A stretch of 12,356 bases of DNA from Bacteroidaceae bacterium (GTDB lineage: Bacteria; Bacteroidota; Bacteroidia; Bacteroidales; Bacteroidaceae): contig CAAGLF010000069.1 in the NCBI GenBank assembly GCA_900770705.1, positions 1 through 12,356 of the forward strand, written 5' to 3'. Below the pieces are notes generated by a model. It worked only from the letters and a program-made list of their open reading frames with translations. It did not search any database and was not told where the DNA came from. Below, one piece after another: positions 1 to 6,040 of this stretch. How positions within the stretch are numbered: position 1 is the first letter of the stretch; the number at the start of each line of letters is the position of its first letter. Made by a program: the position numbers and the translations under genes.

Positions 1-97
1 CCACGAGGCGGTGTTCGTTGAGCGGGCTCTCCAAGCCTTGTTGGCGCAGGAGGCGGCGGAGCACGCTTCCGATGTCTTCCGTTTTGCTTCTTTCCAT
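1..97 (-). CDS. DUF721 / DciA-like protein, 5' end only (truncated by window edge)
   Basis: Only the first 32 residues are present, beginning MERSKTEDIGSVLRRLLRQQ and continuing GLESPLNEHRLV. The pattern of a short charged N-terminus, an IG-x(3)-R-x(2)-LR(Q/E) segment and G-L-E-x-P-L-N-E-x-R is typical of the small DUF721 proteins of Bacteroidota, relatives of DciA. DciA proteins are loaders or accessory factors of the replicative helicase DnaB, which is established for some family members; function here is inferred. The start at 97 is the only in-frame ATG near the recognisable N-terminus and lies 23 nt downstream of the recF stop, so the two genes are very likely co-transcribed. The rest of the gene runs off the left edge. 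Confidence 0.8.
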   Translation of the reverse strand, partial: MERSKTEDIGSVLRRLLRQQGLESPLNEHRLV

Positions 98-120
98 AGT
101 TGGGATGGTTTGTGGCGGCA

Positions 121-1251
121 TCAGGCGTTGGCGTGAGGCGTGGGCGGGGTGGCTTCGTGGGCGGCTCCGTCTGCGATGTGGTAGAGTCGGTAGTCTCGCT
201 TGGAGCCGGCGAGCACTTGGTCAATGTGTTCGCGGTTGGTGTCGGTGATGAAGATCTGTCCGAAGCCTTCGCCTGTGACGAAGTCGACGATACGTGCCAC
301 CCGGCCCGCGTCGAGCTTGTCGAAGATGTCGTCGAGCAGGAGCAGGGGCTTGCGCTGTGCGCCTTTGCGGTCGATGTAGCTGAATTGCGCCAGTTTCATC
401 GCGATGGTGAGGGTCTTGGTCTGTCCTTGCGAGGCTTCCTGCTTCACGGGGTAGCCCCGGAGTGTGAGCAGGAGGTCGTCTTTGTGTGGTCCGTGCAGGG
501 TATATCCCACTATGCGCTCGCGGTTGCGCCCTTCGGCCAGCTGCGGCAGTAGCGGGCCGCGGTCGGCGTGGGTTTGCAGGGCGATGTCGATGTCTTCGTC
601 GGCGGTGTTGCAGAGGGCGGTGTAGATGCGTCGCAGTTCGGGCCTGAAGTCTTCGACGAATGCCCTTCGTGCTGCGGCTATCACGCTGGCCTGTTCGTCC
701 ATCATGGCTTCGAGCACTTCCATGACGGCCTGTTCCGGTTCGGCTTCCTGCTTGAGCAGCGCGTTGCGCTGGCGCAGGGCCTTGTCGTAGCGTATGAGGG
801 CCTCGAGGTAGGCGGGGTCGTGCTGCGAGATGGCGATGTCGACGAAGCGGCGGCGCTCTTCGCTGCCGCCCGAGGCCAGGCTGCCGTCCTGTGGCGAGAT
901 GAGCACGAGGGGACAGCGGCCCACGTGTTCCGAGACGCGGCGCACGTCTTTGTCGTCGCGCCGTATGCGCTTGCGTCCGCCGCGCCGCAGGCTGATACAG
1001 ACGGTCTCGCTGCCCCCGTCGTCGCGCACGTAGCGCCCGCGTACCATCATCTCCTCCGCGTCGTGGCGGATGCAGAGCGTATCCTGTGCATAGCTGGCGC
1101 TGCGGCAGAAAGAGAGGAAGTAGATGGCGTCGACGAGGTTCGTCTTGCCCATACCGTTGGCGCCGACGAAGCAGTTGATGCTCGGCGAGAGCGAGAGCGT
1201 GGCTTCTTCCACGTTCTTGTAGTTCAGCAGGGAGAGTTCTTGCAGAATCAT
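121..1251 (-). CDS. recF: DNA replication/repair protein RecF
   Basis: A 376-residue SMC-like ATPase, close to the usual 360-375 residues. RecF acts at stalled forks and single-strand gaps, where it helps RecO and RecR load RecA in the cytoplasm. Visible motifs are the N-terminal beta strand MILQELSLLNYKN typical of RecF, Walker A GANGMGKTN at residues 30-38, an ABC-type signature SQGQTKT at 274-280, and Walker B LLLLDDIFDKLD at 303-314, with the acidic residues D307 and D308 intact. The short tail after residue 360 is rich in Ala, Pro and His and looks variable. The start at 1251 gives the canonical N-terminus and lies about 60 nt after the predicted transcription start. It is followed after 23 nt by the DUF721 gene, forming a probable two-gene operon. 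Family assignment is firm. Confidence 0.97.
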   Translation of the reverse strand: MILQELSLLNYKNVEEATLSLSPSINCFVGANGMGKTNLVDAIYFLSFCRSASYAQDTLCIRHDAEEMMVRGRYVRDDGGSETVCISLRRGGRKRIRRDDKDVRRVSEHVGRCPLVLISPQDGSLASGGSEERRRFVDIAISQHDPAYLEALIRYDKALRQRNALLKQEAEPEQAVMEVLEAMMDEQASVIAAARRAFVEDFRPELRRIYTALCNTADEDIDIALQTHADRGPLLPQLAEGRNRERIVGYTLHGPHKDDLLLTLRGYPVKQEASQGQTKTLTIAMKLAQFSYIDRKGAQRKPLLLLDDIFDKLDAGRVARIVDFVTGEGFGQIFITDTNREHIDQVLAGSKRDYRLYHIADGAAHEATPPTPHANA

Positions 1252-1321
1252 AGGCGTTGACAGGGTGGGGCAGCGGCTTCTGCGGCGTGGTGCCGGCGCG
1301 TGGCCGCCCGTTTCGGAAGAG

Positions 1322-1352
1322 CAAATTTACCGCAAAGTGCCCGAATCGCCAA
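1322..1352 (-). promoter_or_regulatory. Predicted recF promoter (Bacteroidota type)
   Basis: Read on the minus strand, the -7 box is TAAATTTG (1322-1329), a perfect match to TAnnTTTG. The -33 box is TTGG (1349-1352), 19 bp away. The predicted transcription start is near 1315, leaving a leader of about 64 nt before the recF ATG. It is based on the known consensus only. Confidence 0.65.
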
Positions 1353-1441
1353 GCGAAAGCCCCGATTTATTCTGCTTCGGCCCCGGCAGGCGGGCCGGCG
1401 GACCGGCAAAATGGCCAAAAAGCAAAAAAAAGAGCGAATTA

Positions 1442-1473
1442 TTTCCCCGTATGCCGTGAAAATGCTAATTTTG
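1442..1473 (+). promoter_or_regulatory. Predicted promoter of the TPR-protein gene, divergent from recF
   Basis: The -7 box TAATTTTG (1466-1473) matches TAnnTTTG exactly and is preceded, after 20 bp, by TTTC (1442-1445) as a near -33 TTTG box. A-tracts at 1408-1411, 1417-1421 and 1424-1431 lie just upstream, where an UP-like element would be. Transcription from here would start near 1480, about 200 nt before the ATG at 1681. No other TAnnTTTG box was seen between 1480 and 1680, so this is the best candidate promoter despite the distance. Confidence 0.55.
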
Positions 1474-1479
1474 CAACCG

Positions 1480-1680
1480 CTCGGCCAGGTAGTTGCCTGT
1501 GCTCCGGCGTACCTCGCCGGTACGACGGCCGCGGAAATCCGCAGAAGTGCCGCAGAAATTTTTCCGACGGCCGCGGAAGTTTCGCGTTTCTCCCTGCTTC
1601 TTCCGGCCGTTGCAGTCTGCCCCGAAGCGGCCTGCACAGTAGGGCGGAACATCCTTGGAAACTAAAAAGAAATAAAAGAT
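1480..1680 (+). other. Long structured leader of the TPR-protein gene
   Basis: This is most of the 429-nt gene-free stretch between recF and the TPR gene. No plausible coding sequence was found. It contains a six-pair hairpin CCGGCG (1504-1509) with CGCCGG (1515-1520) and an overlapping, mutually exclusive six-pair hairpin CGTACC (1508-1513) with GGTACG (1519-1524). A longer stem joins 1526-1537 to 1561-1573 with one bulged A. A weaker stem-loop lies at 1596-1628. The last 20 nt before the ATG are A-rich, as is usual for translation starts in this phylum. Whether the leader regulates anything is unknown. Confidence 0.4.
1529..1580 (+). repeat. Four phased copies of decamer CCGCRGAART
   Basis: Copies are CCGCGGAAAT (1529-1538), CCGCAGAAGT (1539-1548), CCGCAGAAAT (1550-1559) and CCGCGGAAGT (1571-1580). 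Start-to-start distances are 10, 11 and 21 bp, close to one, one and two turns of B-DNA. Further exact copies of the consensus occur at 5245-5254, 5316-5325 and 12152-12161. Confidence 0.7.
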
Positions 1681-2406
1681 ATGTCTGACAAAAAGAACCC
1701 CCAGTCTTTGGACGTGACCGATGCTATCTCGAAGTCCGAAGCCTTCGTAATCAAGTACAAGAACAAGCTCATTGCCGGCCTCGTGGCCGTAGTGGTCGTA
1801 GTCGGCGCCTTCTTCGGGGCCAAGGCCTACATCGACTCCCGCAACGAGGAGGCACAGAGCCTCTGCACCGACGGACTCGCCTATCTCGCGCAGGGCGACT
1901 ATGAAAAAGCCCTCAAGGGTGAAGGCAAGTTCCCCGGATATGTGAAAATTGCCGACCAGTACGGTATGACCGACGGAGGAAACCTGGCCAAGCTCTATGC
2001 CGGACTCTGCTACTACCACTCCAACGCCGACCTCAAGGACGGCAAGAAGGTGAAGAAGGCTATCGAGTATCTCGAGTCGTGGAGCCCGAAGTCCGACCAT
2101 AGCGTCTCCGCCATGGGTCTCTTCGCCCTGGCCAACTGCTATGCCGCCGACAATCAGATCGACAAGGCCATCAGCACCTTCGAAGACGCTGCCGACAAGG
2201 CCGACAACGAAGCCCTGTCGCCCCTCTGCCTGCTCGAAGCCGGCAAGCTCCTCGAAAAGCAGGGCAACAAGCAGAAGGCTGCCAAGCTCTACCGCTCCAT
2301 CAAGGAAGACTATCCCGCCTCGCAGCTCGCGCAGCCCCAGGGTACTCCCTCCGGAGCCATCGGCGATGCGGAAATCGACCGCTACATCGAGCGTGCCTCC
2401 AACTAA
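1681..2406 (+). CDS. Membrane-anchored tetratricopeptide-repeat protein
   Basis: A 241-residue protein with a short charged cytoplasmic N-terminus, one hydrophobic helix at about residues 30-49 (LIAGLVAVVVVVGAFFGAKA) and a C-terminal region built of helix pairs with TPR-like spacing. Likely repeats lie at about 60-80, 103-133, 144-171 and 182-211, with TPR-type G/A-Y and A-I-x-x-Y/F patterns such as GDYEKAL, KAIEYL, DKAISTFEDA and KAAKLYRSI. The layout resembles the YfgM family of single-pass ancillary proteins around protein export, so a scaffold role at the inner membrane is possible, but this is inference. It is divergent from recF, has its own promoter about 200 nt upstream, and ends at a strong terminator. 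It sits directly before ribH, an arrangement I recall from other Bacteroidales. The specific partner cannot be named. Confidence 0.85.
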   Translation: MSDKKNPQSLDVTDAISKSEAFVIKYKNKLIAGLVAVVVVVGAFFGAKAYIDSRNEEAQSLCTDGLAYLAQGDYEKALKGEGKFPGYVKIADQYGMTDGGNLAKLYAGLCYYHSNADLKDGKKVKKAIEYLESWSPKSDHSVSAMGLFALANCYAADNQIDKAISTFEDAADKADNEALSPLCLLEAGKLLEKQGNKQKAAKLYRSIKEDYPASQLAQPQGTPSGAIGDAEIDRYIERASN

Positions 2407-2416
2407 GAAAATCCTA

Positions 2417-2501
2417 CTCCGCGTACCTTGAACCGCGGAGCCCAGCGTGGCAATGCCTCACGGCGACAACGTCCCCCGAGGCACTGCCACCCTCTTTTTT
2501 T
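2417..2501 (+). terminator. Tandem hairpins with U-tract, terminator of the TPR gene
   Basis: A first hairpin pairs CTCCGCG (2417-2423) with CGCGGAG (2434-2440). The second and main one pairs 2447-2459 (GTGGCAATGCCTC) with 2478-2490 (GAGGCACTGCCAC), 13 positions with one mismatch, and is followed by CCTCTTTTTTT ending at 2501. This is a standard intrinsic terminator on the plus strand. Confidence 0.85.
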
Positions 2502-2553
2502 GTGGCTCCCCGGCGGGCCCTAACTCACAAACAGACAAACCAACAATCCGAAA

Positions 2554-3042
2554 ATGTCCGACTTCTCCTACCTGCAAGCCGCCACAGACAGCATACCCGA
2601 CGCCTCGATGATGCGCTTCGGAATCGTGGTGACCGAGTGGAACAATACCATCACCGACAAGCTCCTCGAAGGCGCCGTCGGCCGCCTCCTCGCCTCAGGC
2701 GTCAGCGAAAGCGCCATCACTGTCAAGCGCGTGCCCGGCTGCTTCGAACTCGTTTACGGCGCCAGTCAGTTCGTCCATCAGGGACTCGTGGACGCCGTGC
2801 TCGTGCTCGGCTGCGTCATCCGCGGCGATACGCCCCACTTCGACTATATCTGCAGCGGCGTCACCCAGGGTATCACAGAGTTGAACGCACAGGGAAAAGT
2901 GCCCGTGGTATTCGGCGTGCTCACCGTGAACACAGAGGAGCAGGCAGAAGAGCGCTGCGGCGGCCGCCTGGGCAACAAGGGCGAAGAATTTGCCCTGACC
3001 GCCGTAAAAATGGCCGACTACGCTTGGCAGTTTCAGAAATAA
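2554..3042 (+). CDS. ribH: 6,7-dimethyl-8-ribityllumazine synthase (riboflavin synthase beta subunit)
   Basis: A 162-residue protein of normal family length. It condenses 5-amino-6-ribitylamino-uracil with 3,4-dihydroxy-2-butanone 4-phosphate to give lumazine, the penultimate step of riboflavin synthesis, usually in a cytoplasmic pentameric or 60-mer shell. Visible features are the N-terminal strand FGIVVTEWN with the aromatic pocket residue W29, the VPGCFELVYGA segment at 60-70, the catalytic-loop motif GDTPHFDY at 91-98 with the proton-acceptor His at H95, and the C-terminal PVVFGVLTVNTEEQAEERCG, where phosphate-contacting residues lie. The ATG follows an A-rich stretch. It begins 52 nt after the upstream terminator; no FMN riboswitch and no clear TAnnTTTG box were seen in that space. 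The tRNA-Tyr promoter is embedded in its last codons. Confidence 0.96.
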   Translation: MSDFSYLQAATDSIPDASMMRFGIVVTEWNNTITDKLLEGAVGRLLASGVSESAITVKRVPGCFELVYGASQFVHQGLVDAVLVLGCVIRGDTPHFDYICSGVTQGITELNAQGKVPVVFGVLTVNTEEQAEERCGGRLGNKGEEFALTAVKMADYAWQFQK

Positions 3043-3054
3043 TCGCTACTTTTG
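3024..3054 (+). promoter_or_regulatory. Predicted promoter of tRNA-Tyr (and probably rnpB)
   Basis: The -7 box TACTTTTG (3047-3054) matches TAnnTTTG and is preceded by TTG (3024-3026) with a 20-bp spacer. The -33 box lies inside the last codons of ribH and the -7 box just after its stop. Predicted transcription start is near 3061, about 50 nt before the mature tRNA. Confidence 0.65.
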
Positions 3055-3112
3055 CAGCGTTGAAATGAGAATTTGCCGGCGAAAGGGGCTCCCCGCGCCG
3101 CGCGTCTCGGAA

Positions 3113-3195
3113 GGGCAAATACCAGAGTGGCCAAATGGGGCAGACTGTAAATCTGCTGGCTTACGCCTTCGGTGGTTCGAATCCATCTTTGCCCA
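3113..3195 (+). tRNA. tRNA-Tyr (anticodon GTA)
   Basis: An 83-nt type II tRNA. The acceptor stem GGGCAAA (3113-3119) pairs with TTTGCCC (3188-3194), with discriminator A at 3195. The anticodon arm GCAGA-CTGTAAA-TCTGC places GTA at 3147-3149. A long variable arm, expected for bacterial tRNA-Tyr, follows, then the T arm with loop TTCGAAT. The 3' CCA is not encoded. The leader segment ATTTGCC (3071-3077) is complementary to GGCAAAT at the tRNA 5' end. Confidence 0.96.
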
Positions 3196-3241
3196 CAGGC
3201 TTACGCGGACTTCGGTTCGCGTTTGTCATAGATAGACACCA

Positions 3242-3283
3242 GTGTCGTGCCGGCTCTCCGGCCGGAGCGGCCAGCGTGGACAC
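3242..3283 (+). other. Stem-loop between tRNA-Tyr and rnpB
   Basis: An imperfect hairpin: GTGTC (3242-3246) pairs with GACAC (3279-3283), GCCGGC (3249-3254) with 3270-3275 with one mismatch, and the tip is the 12-bp palindrome CTCCGGCCGGAG (3256-3267). It ends 5 nt before the first paired base of RNase P RNA and has no following U-tract, so it looks more like a processing or spacing structure than a terminator. Confidence 0.5.
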
Positions 3284-3288
3284 CTACA

Positions 3289-3674
3289 GGGGCAGCCGGA
3301 CAAGCCTGTCGCGTACATCCCTCGAGTGATGTAGGAGGAAAGTCCGGGCAGCACAGGGCACTCCGCTACTTAATGGGTAGTTGTCGGCAACGGCAAATGC
3401 GTGCAGAAGAAAAGAACCGCCTGCCGCTATGGCAGGTAAGGGTGAGAAGGTGGGGCAAGAGCCCACCGGTTGTACAGTGATGTGCAAGCCGTGCACCTCG
3501 GAGGCTGAAAGTTCGCGTAAACCGGCGGTTGAGGGCGGCCCGTCCAAGCCATCAGTGGCCCGCCGGAGGGTAGAACGATAGAATCTGTCGGCGACGGCAG
3601 ATCCGGATAAATGACAGGCGCGCCCTTGTCTGCGACTTGGGCGAACAGAACCCGGCTTATTGTCCGGCTGCCCC
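3289..3674 (+). ncRNA. rnpB: RNase P RNA, class A (bacterial)
   Basis: The catalytic RNA of ribonuclease P, which matures tRNA 5' ends. The ends are set by a perfect 14-bp P1 helix: GGGGCAGCCGGACA (3289-3302) with TGTCCGGCTGCCCC (3661-3674). The universally conserved 5' P4 block GAGGAAAGTCCGGGCA is at 3335-3350 and its 3' partner ACAGAACCCGGCTTA at 3645-3659. Between them lies the GGTAAGGGTGAGAAGGTGGGGCAAGAGCCCACC-like conserved core around 3436-3468. A length of 386 nt fits the class. No promoter of its own was seen in the 93 nt after tRNA-Tyr, which suggests co-transcription with that tRNA. The exact mature ends may differ by a few nucleotides. Confidence 0.95.
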
Positions 3675-3685
3675 TTTCTTATTTT

Positions 3686-3745
3686 CTCCTACGACAAGCG
3701 CTTGCGAAGCGGCTCCGGCTGCTTCGCAAGCGCTTGTCGTAGGGG
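3686..3745. terminator. 23-bp perfect hairpin between convergent rnpB and radA, no U-tract
   Basis: Positions 3688-3710 are the exact reverse complement of 3721-3743. G-U and G-C pairs extend the stem outward to 3686/3745 and inward to a TCCG tetraloop at 3714-3717. Each arm contains the 10-bp palindrome CAAGCGCTTG. It sits where both rnpB and radA must end, so a bidirectional terminator is the natural reading, but neither strand has a run of T after the stem. The T-rich stretch 3675-3687 lies before it on the plus strand. Confidence 0.6.
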
Positions 3746-3762
3746 GAGCACGCGGGCGTCCC

Positions 3763-5148
3763 TTATCCGAATAGTTCGCGCAGTGCCTCTTCGACGCGGC
3801 GCACCGGCACGGTCTCGATGTGGCGGCGCAGCCGCTCGGGCAGGCTGGCCAGGTTGTCGGCCGGCAGCAGTATGCGCTTGAAGCCCAGCTTGCAGGCTTC
3901 GGCGATACGGCTGTCTATGCGGGCTACGGGGCGTATCTCGCCGCTGAGTCCCACCTCGCCGGTCATGCATGTGCCGCGTTCGATGGGCGTGTCGACGTTG
4001 CTCGAGAGTATGCCGGCGATGACGGAGAGGTCGATGGCGGGGTCGGTGACGCGCAGGCCGCCGGCAATGTTGAGGAATACGTCCTTCTGCGCCAGGCGGA
4101 AGCCTACGCGCTTTTCCAGTACGGCGAGCAGCATGTTGAGGCGGCGCAGGTCGAAGCCGGTGGACGAGCGTTGTGGGGTGCCGTAGGCGGCTGTGCTGAC
4201 CAGTGCCTGCGTCTCGATGAGCAGGGGGCGTATGCCTTCGACGGCGGAGGCGATGGCGATGCCCGAGAGGGGCTCTCTGGTGTCGCTCAGGAGTAGTCCC
4301 GAGGGATTTTCCACGGGGTGGAGGCCGTCGCTGCGCATTTCGTAGATGCCGAGCTCGGAGGTGGCGCCGAATCTGTTCTTCTGACTGCGGAGCAGGCGGT
4401 AGAGATGGTGGCGGTCGCCCTCGAACTGGAGTACGGTGTCGACGATATGTTCGAGCACTTTGGGGCCGGCTATGACGCCCTCCTTGGTGATGTGGCCGAT
4501 GAGCACGACGGGCACGCCGCTCTCCTTGGCGTATTTCAGCAGGGCGGTGGTGCACTCGCGTATCTGCGTCACGGTGCCGGGGGTGGCGTCGATGGTGCCA
4601 AGTGTCATGGTCTGTATGGAGTCGACGATGAGCAGGTCGGGGTGTAGACGGCCTGCGTGGGCGAACACCTGCCCGAGGTCGGTCTCGCAGCAGAGCAGGC
4701 AGTCGCTGCCGGCAGCGGGCATACGGTCGGCGCGGAGCTTGATCTGGCGTTCGCTCTCCTCTCCGCTGACGTAGAGTACGCGCTTGCCGCTGAGTCGGAG
4801 CACGGTCTGCAGGAGCAGGGTGGACTTTCCGATGCCGGGCTCGCCTCCGAGCAGGGTGAGCGAGCCTTTCACGAGGCCTCCTCCGAGCACGCGGTTGAGT
4901 TCTGCGTCGCCCAGGTCGAGGCGTTCGTCGTCGGCGGCCTGCACGTCGCATAGGGCAATGGGGCCGCGGGGCGCGCGGGGCTGTCCGGCATAGGCCTGGC
5001 TCAGTGCGGATTCGGCCGCGTGCTGCCGCGGGGGGCGGACGGAAATCTCTTTCATCGTGTTCCATTCGCCGCAGGCGGGGCAGCGGCCGAGCCACTTGGG
5101 TGAGTCGGCTCCGCATTGGGTGCAGACGTATGCTTTCTTCTCTTTCAT
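3763..5148 (-). CDS. radA: DNA repair protein RadA (Sms), RecA-like branch-migration helicase
   Basis: A 461-residue protein, a normal RadA length. RadA promotes branch migration and D-loop extension in recombination. Domains in order: a C4 zinc finger C9-x2-C12-x10-C23-x2-C26; a RecA-like ATPase with Walker A GEPGIGKST at 102-110 and Walker B LLIVDS at 172-177; the RadA-specific KNRFG motif at 257-261; and a C-terminal Lon-protease-like domain from about 290 to the end, which has no proteolytic role in RadA. The start at 5148 (MKEKKAYVCTQCG) gives the canonical N-terminus just before the zinc finger. Upstream in-frame sequence to 5385 overlaps the regulator gene and has no family character. 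It follows the TetR gene by 91 nt with no clear promoter between, so it is probably co-transcribed with it. Confidence 0.96.
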   Translation of the reverse strand: MKEKKAYVCTQCGADSPKWLGRCPACGEWNTMKEISVRPPRQHAAESALSQAYAGQPRAPRGPIALCDVQAADDERLDLGDAELNRVLGGGLVKGSLTLLGGEPGIGKSTLLLQTVLRLSGKRVLYVSGEESERQIKLRADRMPAAGSDCLLCCETDLGQVFAHAGRLHPDLLIVDSIQTMTLGTIDATPGTVTQIRECTTALLKYAKESGVPVVLIGHITKEGVIAGPKVLEHIVDTVLQFEGDRHHLYRLLRSQKNRFGATSELGIYEMRSDGLHPVENPSGLLLSDTREPLSGIAIASAVEGIRPLLIETQALVSTAAYGTPQRSSTGFDLRRLNMLLAVLEKRVGFRLAQKDVFLNIAGGLRVTDPAIDLSVIAGILSSNVDTPIERGTCMTGEVGLSGEIRPVARIDSRIAEACKLGFKRILLPADNLASLPERLRRHIETVPVRRVEEALRELFG

Positions 5149-5239
5149 AAGGCGGGGGGAGGGCAGGCGGCGGAAGTAGTGCGGCGCTGGTGGCGCGTAG
5201 TGCCGCGGAAAAATTTTTTTCGGGGCCTGCAGTTGACAG

Positions 5240-5884
5240 TTAGTCCGCGGAAGTATCTCCGTCGGTGGTACGCAGGAATTCGTCCATAATGGCTGTTCCG
5301 CGGGGTGTAGTGCATCCGCGGAAGTAGATGAGCACGAGGTGGCGGTAGAGGCGCTCGGGGGTGTAGCGGGATATGTAGGGCTCACGCATTATCATCTCGA
5401 AGCTATCGGCTATGACGTTGTAGAGCAATTCATAGTCGATGTCGGCCCTCATCAAGCCTTGCTCGACGCCGTTTTGCAGGAAGAGCACGGCGCGTTCGGC
5501 ATTGGCCTGCCGGTGTTCCTCGAAGAGTCGGCGCACTTTGGGGTAGCGCAGGATTTCGGTGAAGACTTTCGGATTTACTTCCGTGATTTCCCGCAGCCGT
5601 GTCTGGAAGTCTATGAGCACTGTCTCGAGCATATTGCTGCTTTGCTGCACGAGTCGCGCCGTTTGCTGCTGCCGCTCTTCGATGTTCTGCCGCATACAGG
5701 CGAGCAGCAGCGTCTCTTTGTCGGCGAAGAGCTGATAGAGCGTGCGCTTCGACATCTGCAGTTGTCGGGCAATGTCGTCCATCGTGACGGCGTTGATACC
5801 TTTCGCAAGGAAAGCGGCACGGGCAGTCTGTATAATGCGGAGTTGCTGCTCGGAGAGTGGGGGAGTGGGGGACGTTTGGGACAT
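5240..5884 (-). CDS. TetR/AcrR-family transcriptional regulator
   Basis: A 214-residue protein. The N-terminal TetR DNA-binding domain spans about residues 13-62, with the helix-turn-helix TMDDIARQLQMSKRTLYQLF at 34-53 and the usual following K-E-T-L. The remainder is an all-helical ligand and dimerisation domain without a recognisable subfamily signature. A longer reading from 5929 is rejected because that codon overlaps the -7 box of the predicted promoter (5927-5934); the ATG at 5884 lies about 35 nt after the predicted transcription start. It is divergent from maeB across 199 bp and upstream of radA. Such regulators often control themselves and the divergent gene, so maeB is a candidate target, by inference only. 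The ligand is unknown. Confidence 0.9.
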   Translation of the reverse strand: MSQTSPTPPLSEQQLRIIQTARAAFLAKGINAVTMDDIARQLQMSKRTLYQLFADKETLLLACMRQNIEERQQQTARLVQQSSNMLETVLIDFQTRLREITEVNPKVFTEILRYPKVRRLFEEHRQANAERAVLFLQNGVEQGLMRADIDYELLYNVIADSFEMIMREPYISRYTPERLYRHLVLIYFRGCTTPRGTAIMDEFLRTTDGDTSAD

Positions 5885-5926
5885 GGCGGGGAAGAGTTTA
5901 TAGCAGAAGAGTGGCCGTATAAGCCA

Positions 5927-5959
5927 CAAAAGTAGTAAAATACTTGCGGAGTGACGAAA
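5927..5959 (-). promoter_or_regulatory. Predicted promoter of the TetR gene (and radA)
   Basis: On the minus strand the -7 box is TACTTTTG (5927-5934), a perfect TAnnTTTG. A TTTC -33-like box is at 5956-5959, 21 bp upstream. Predicted transcription start is near 5920. The box decides the start codon of the regulator, excluding the in-frame ATG at 5929. Confidence 0.65.
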
Positions 5960-5963
5960 GTTT

Positions 5964-6032
5964 TCCGAAGAAATTGCTCCGTTGTCCCCTATTTAATCAT
6001 AAAAAAAGTTTATCCCGACTCACTTCTTCGGA
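5964..6032. repeat. 9-bp inverted repeat in the TetR/maeB divergent region
   Basis: TCCGAAGAA (5964-5972) is the exact reverse complement of TTCTTCGGA (6024-6032), with 51 bp between. Both arms lie between the two divergent promoters. It could be a pair of regulator half-sites or a cruciform, but a chance match cannot be excluded. Confidence 0.4.
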
Positions 6033-6040
6033 GATTTGCG

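Noticed and set aside
1257..1688. Several overlapping 60-140 residue open frames in the recF/TPR intergenic region
   Set aside because: They cover each other on both strands, run through both predicted promoters and have no family-like sequence.
1465..2100. 211-residue minus-strand open frame over the TPR gene
   Set aside because: Antisense shadow of a gene with a clear membrane helix and TPR pattern; no start-site context.
2502..2553. FMN riboswitch upstream of ribH
   Set aside because: Only 52 nt lie between the upstream terminator and the ATG, too short for the element, and none of its conserved blocks are present.
3135..3881. Short open frames at 3135-3581 and 3660-3881
   Set aside because: They lie in tRNA-Tyr, rnpB and the following hairpin, which explain the sequence fully.
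5149..5385. N-terminal extension of radA to 5385
   Set aside because: It overlaps the TetR gene and lacks family similarity; the zinc-finger N-terminus begins normally at 5148.
5885..5929. Longer start of the TetR gene at 5929
   Set aside because: The codon lies within the predicted -7 box (5927-5934), upstream of the transcription start.
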